Shown here piece by piece: positions 63,816-64,000 of a DNA stretch of 64,000 nt; within the stretch, counting starts at the first letter, position 1; every line of letters starts with the position of its first letter. A program made the position numbers and the translations under genes. The stretch comes from Galbibacter pacificus (GTDB taxonomy: Bacteria; Bacteroidota; Bacteroidia; Flavobacteriales; Flavobacteriaceae), in assembly GCF_029603165.1 (NCBI RefSeq), contig NZ_JAQSVC010000004.1, positions 360,558 to 424,557 on the forward strand, in the 5' to 3' direction. The notes under the pieces are model-generated. The model searched no databases. It was given only the letters and a program-made list of their open reading frames with translations, and was not told the DNA's origin.

Positions 63816-64000
63816 TTACTGCCCTTTTAGAGCCTTTTTATGATACATATCGGCAAACTGTATTTCCAGGTATGTTTGAATATCTTCCCTGCTTTTTCCG
63901 TTTTCGAGCATGGTGAATACTTTGGAGATGTGCTTGTCCTTAAATTCCTTAAATGGCGGGTCGGCATTTAAAATATTATCAAAATGGATGGTATGCAGTT
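63816..64000 (-). CDS. Unknown protein, C-terminal fragment
   Basis: The last 60 residues of a minus-strand gene that continues beyond the window: HFDNILNADPPFKEFKDKHI then SKVFTMLENGKSREDIQTYL and a lysine-rich end KALKGQ. It is helical and charged. I do not recognise the family. It lies upstream of the truncated MauE copy with a 168-base gap that could contain that unit's promoter. Confidence 0.55.
   Translation of the reverse strand, partial: LHTIHFDNILNADPPFKEFKDKHISKVFTMLENGKSREDIQTYLEIQFADMYHKKALKGQ

Overview
The window is a chromosomal segment of a flavobacterium (Bacteroidetes, most likely Flavobacteriaceae). The evidence is AT-rich intergenic DNA, several promoters of the Bacteroidetes form TAnnTTTG, and family markers such as PorW/SprE of the type IX secretion system, SusC/SusD, and the DUF4292, DUF4837, DUF5687, DUF6427, DUF6909 and DUF6520 families. 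The F-type ATP synthase cluster lacks the beta and epsilon genes, as is usual in this phylum. No plasmid or phage backbone is visible.

Layout. 1-5.2 kb: the recA 3' end, a lipoprotein / ECF sigma / membrane-anchored barrel operon, plsC facing trpS, then a gene-free stretch with transposase debris. 5.4-15.9 kb: a HU-SPOR envelope protein, an esterase and an acyl-CoA thioesterase, then a minus-strand envelope and housekeeping block (EnvC-like protein, DUF4292 lipoprotein, TPR protein, class B1 metallo-beta-lactamase, nucleotidyltransferase, dut, flippase). 16-25 kb: ATP synthase atpB-E-F-H-A-G with its small assembly proteins, a bactofilin and PorW. A 47-bp tandem repeat copies the atpG 3' end. 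25-44.6 kb: ABC exporter, PaaE-like reductase, glycosyltransferase 9, upp, Wzz-like protein, DUF6909, GH3-like protein, M23 peptidase, tatA, MltD-like transglycosylase, pgk and holB. 44.6-53.1 kb: a PIN toxin with a frameshifted antitoxin, a TPR protein, a Tat-exported GMC oxidoreductase pair, a CehA-like metallohydrolase, tRNA-Cys, folB and a hydrolase.

53.3-64 kb reads as an accessory island. It starts with an XRE-type regulator that has a near-perfect operator, followed by a long structured palindromic element. A SusC-SusD-S9 peptidase operon faces a convergent minus-strand group: a small secreted four-cysteine DUF6520 peptide, a MauE/DoxX-type redox membrane protein, and a truncated second copy of MauE. 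Together these suggest an uncharacterised system in which a MauE protein acts on the cysteines of a small exported peptide next to a TonB-dependent peptide uptake and cleavage operon. This is the best candidate here for an undescribed system.

Starts were moved from the longest open frame wherever an internal ATG, a signal peptide or a family start was better. Domain assignments come from reading the sequence; no database search was run.
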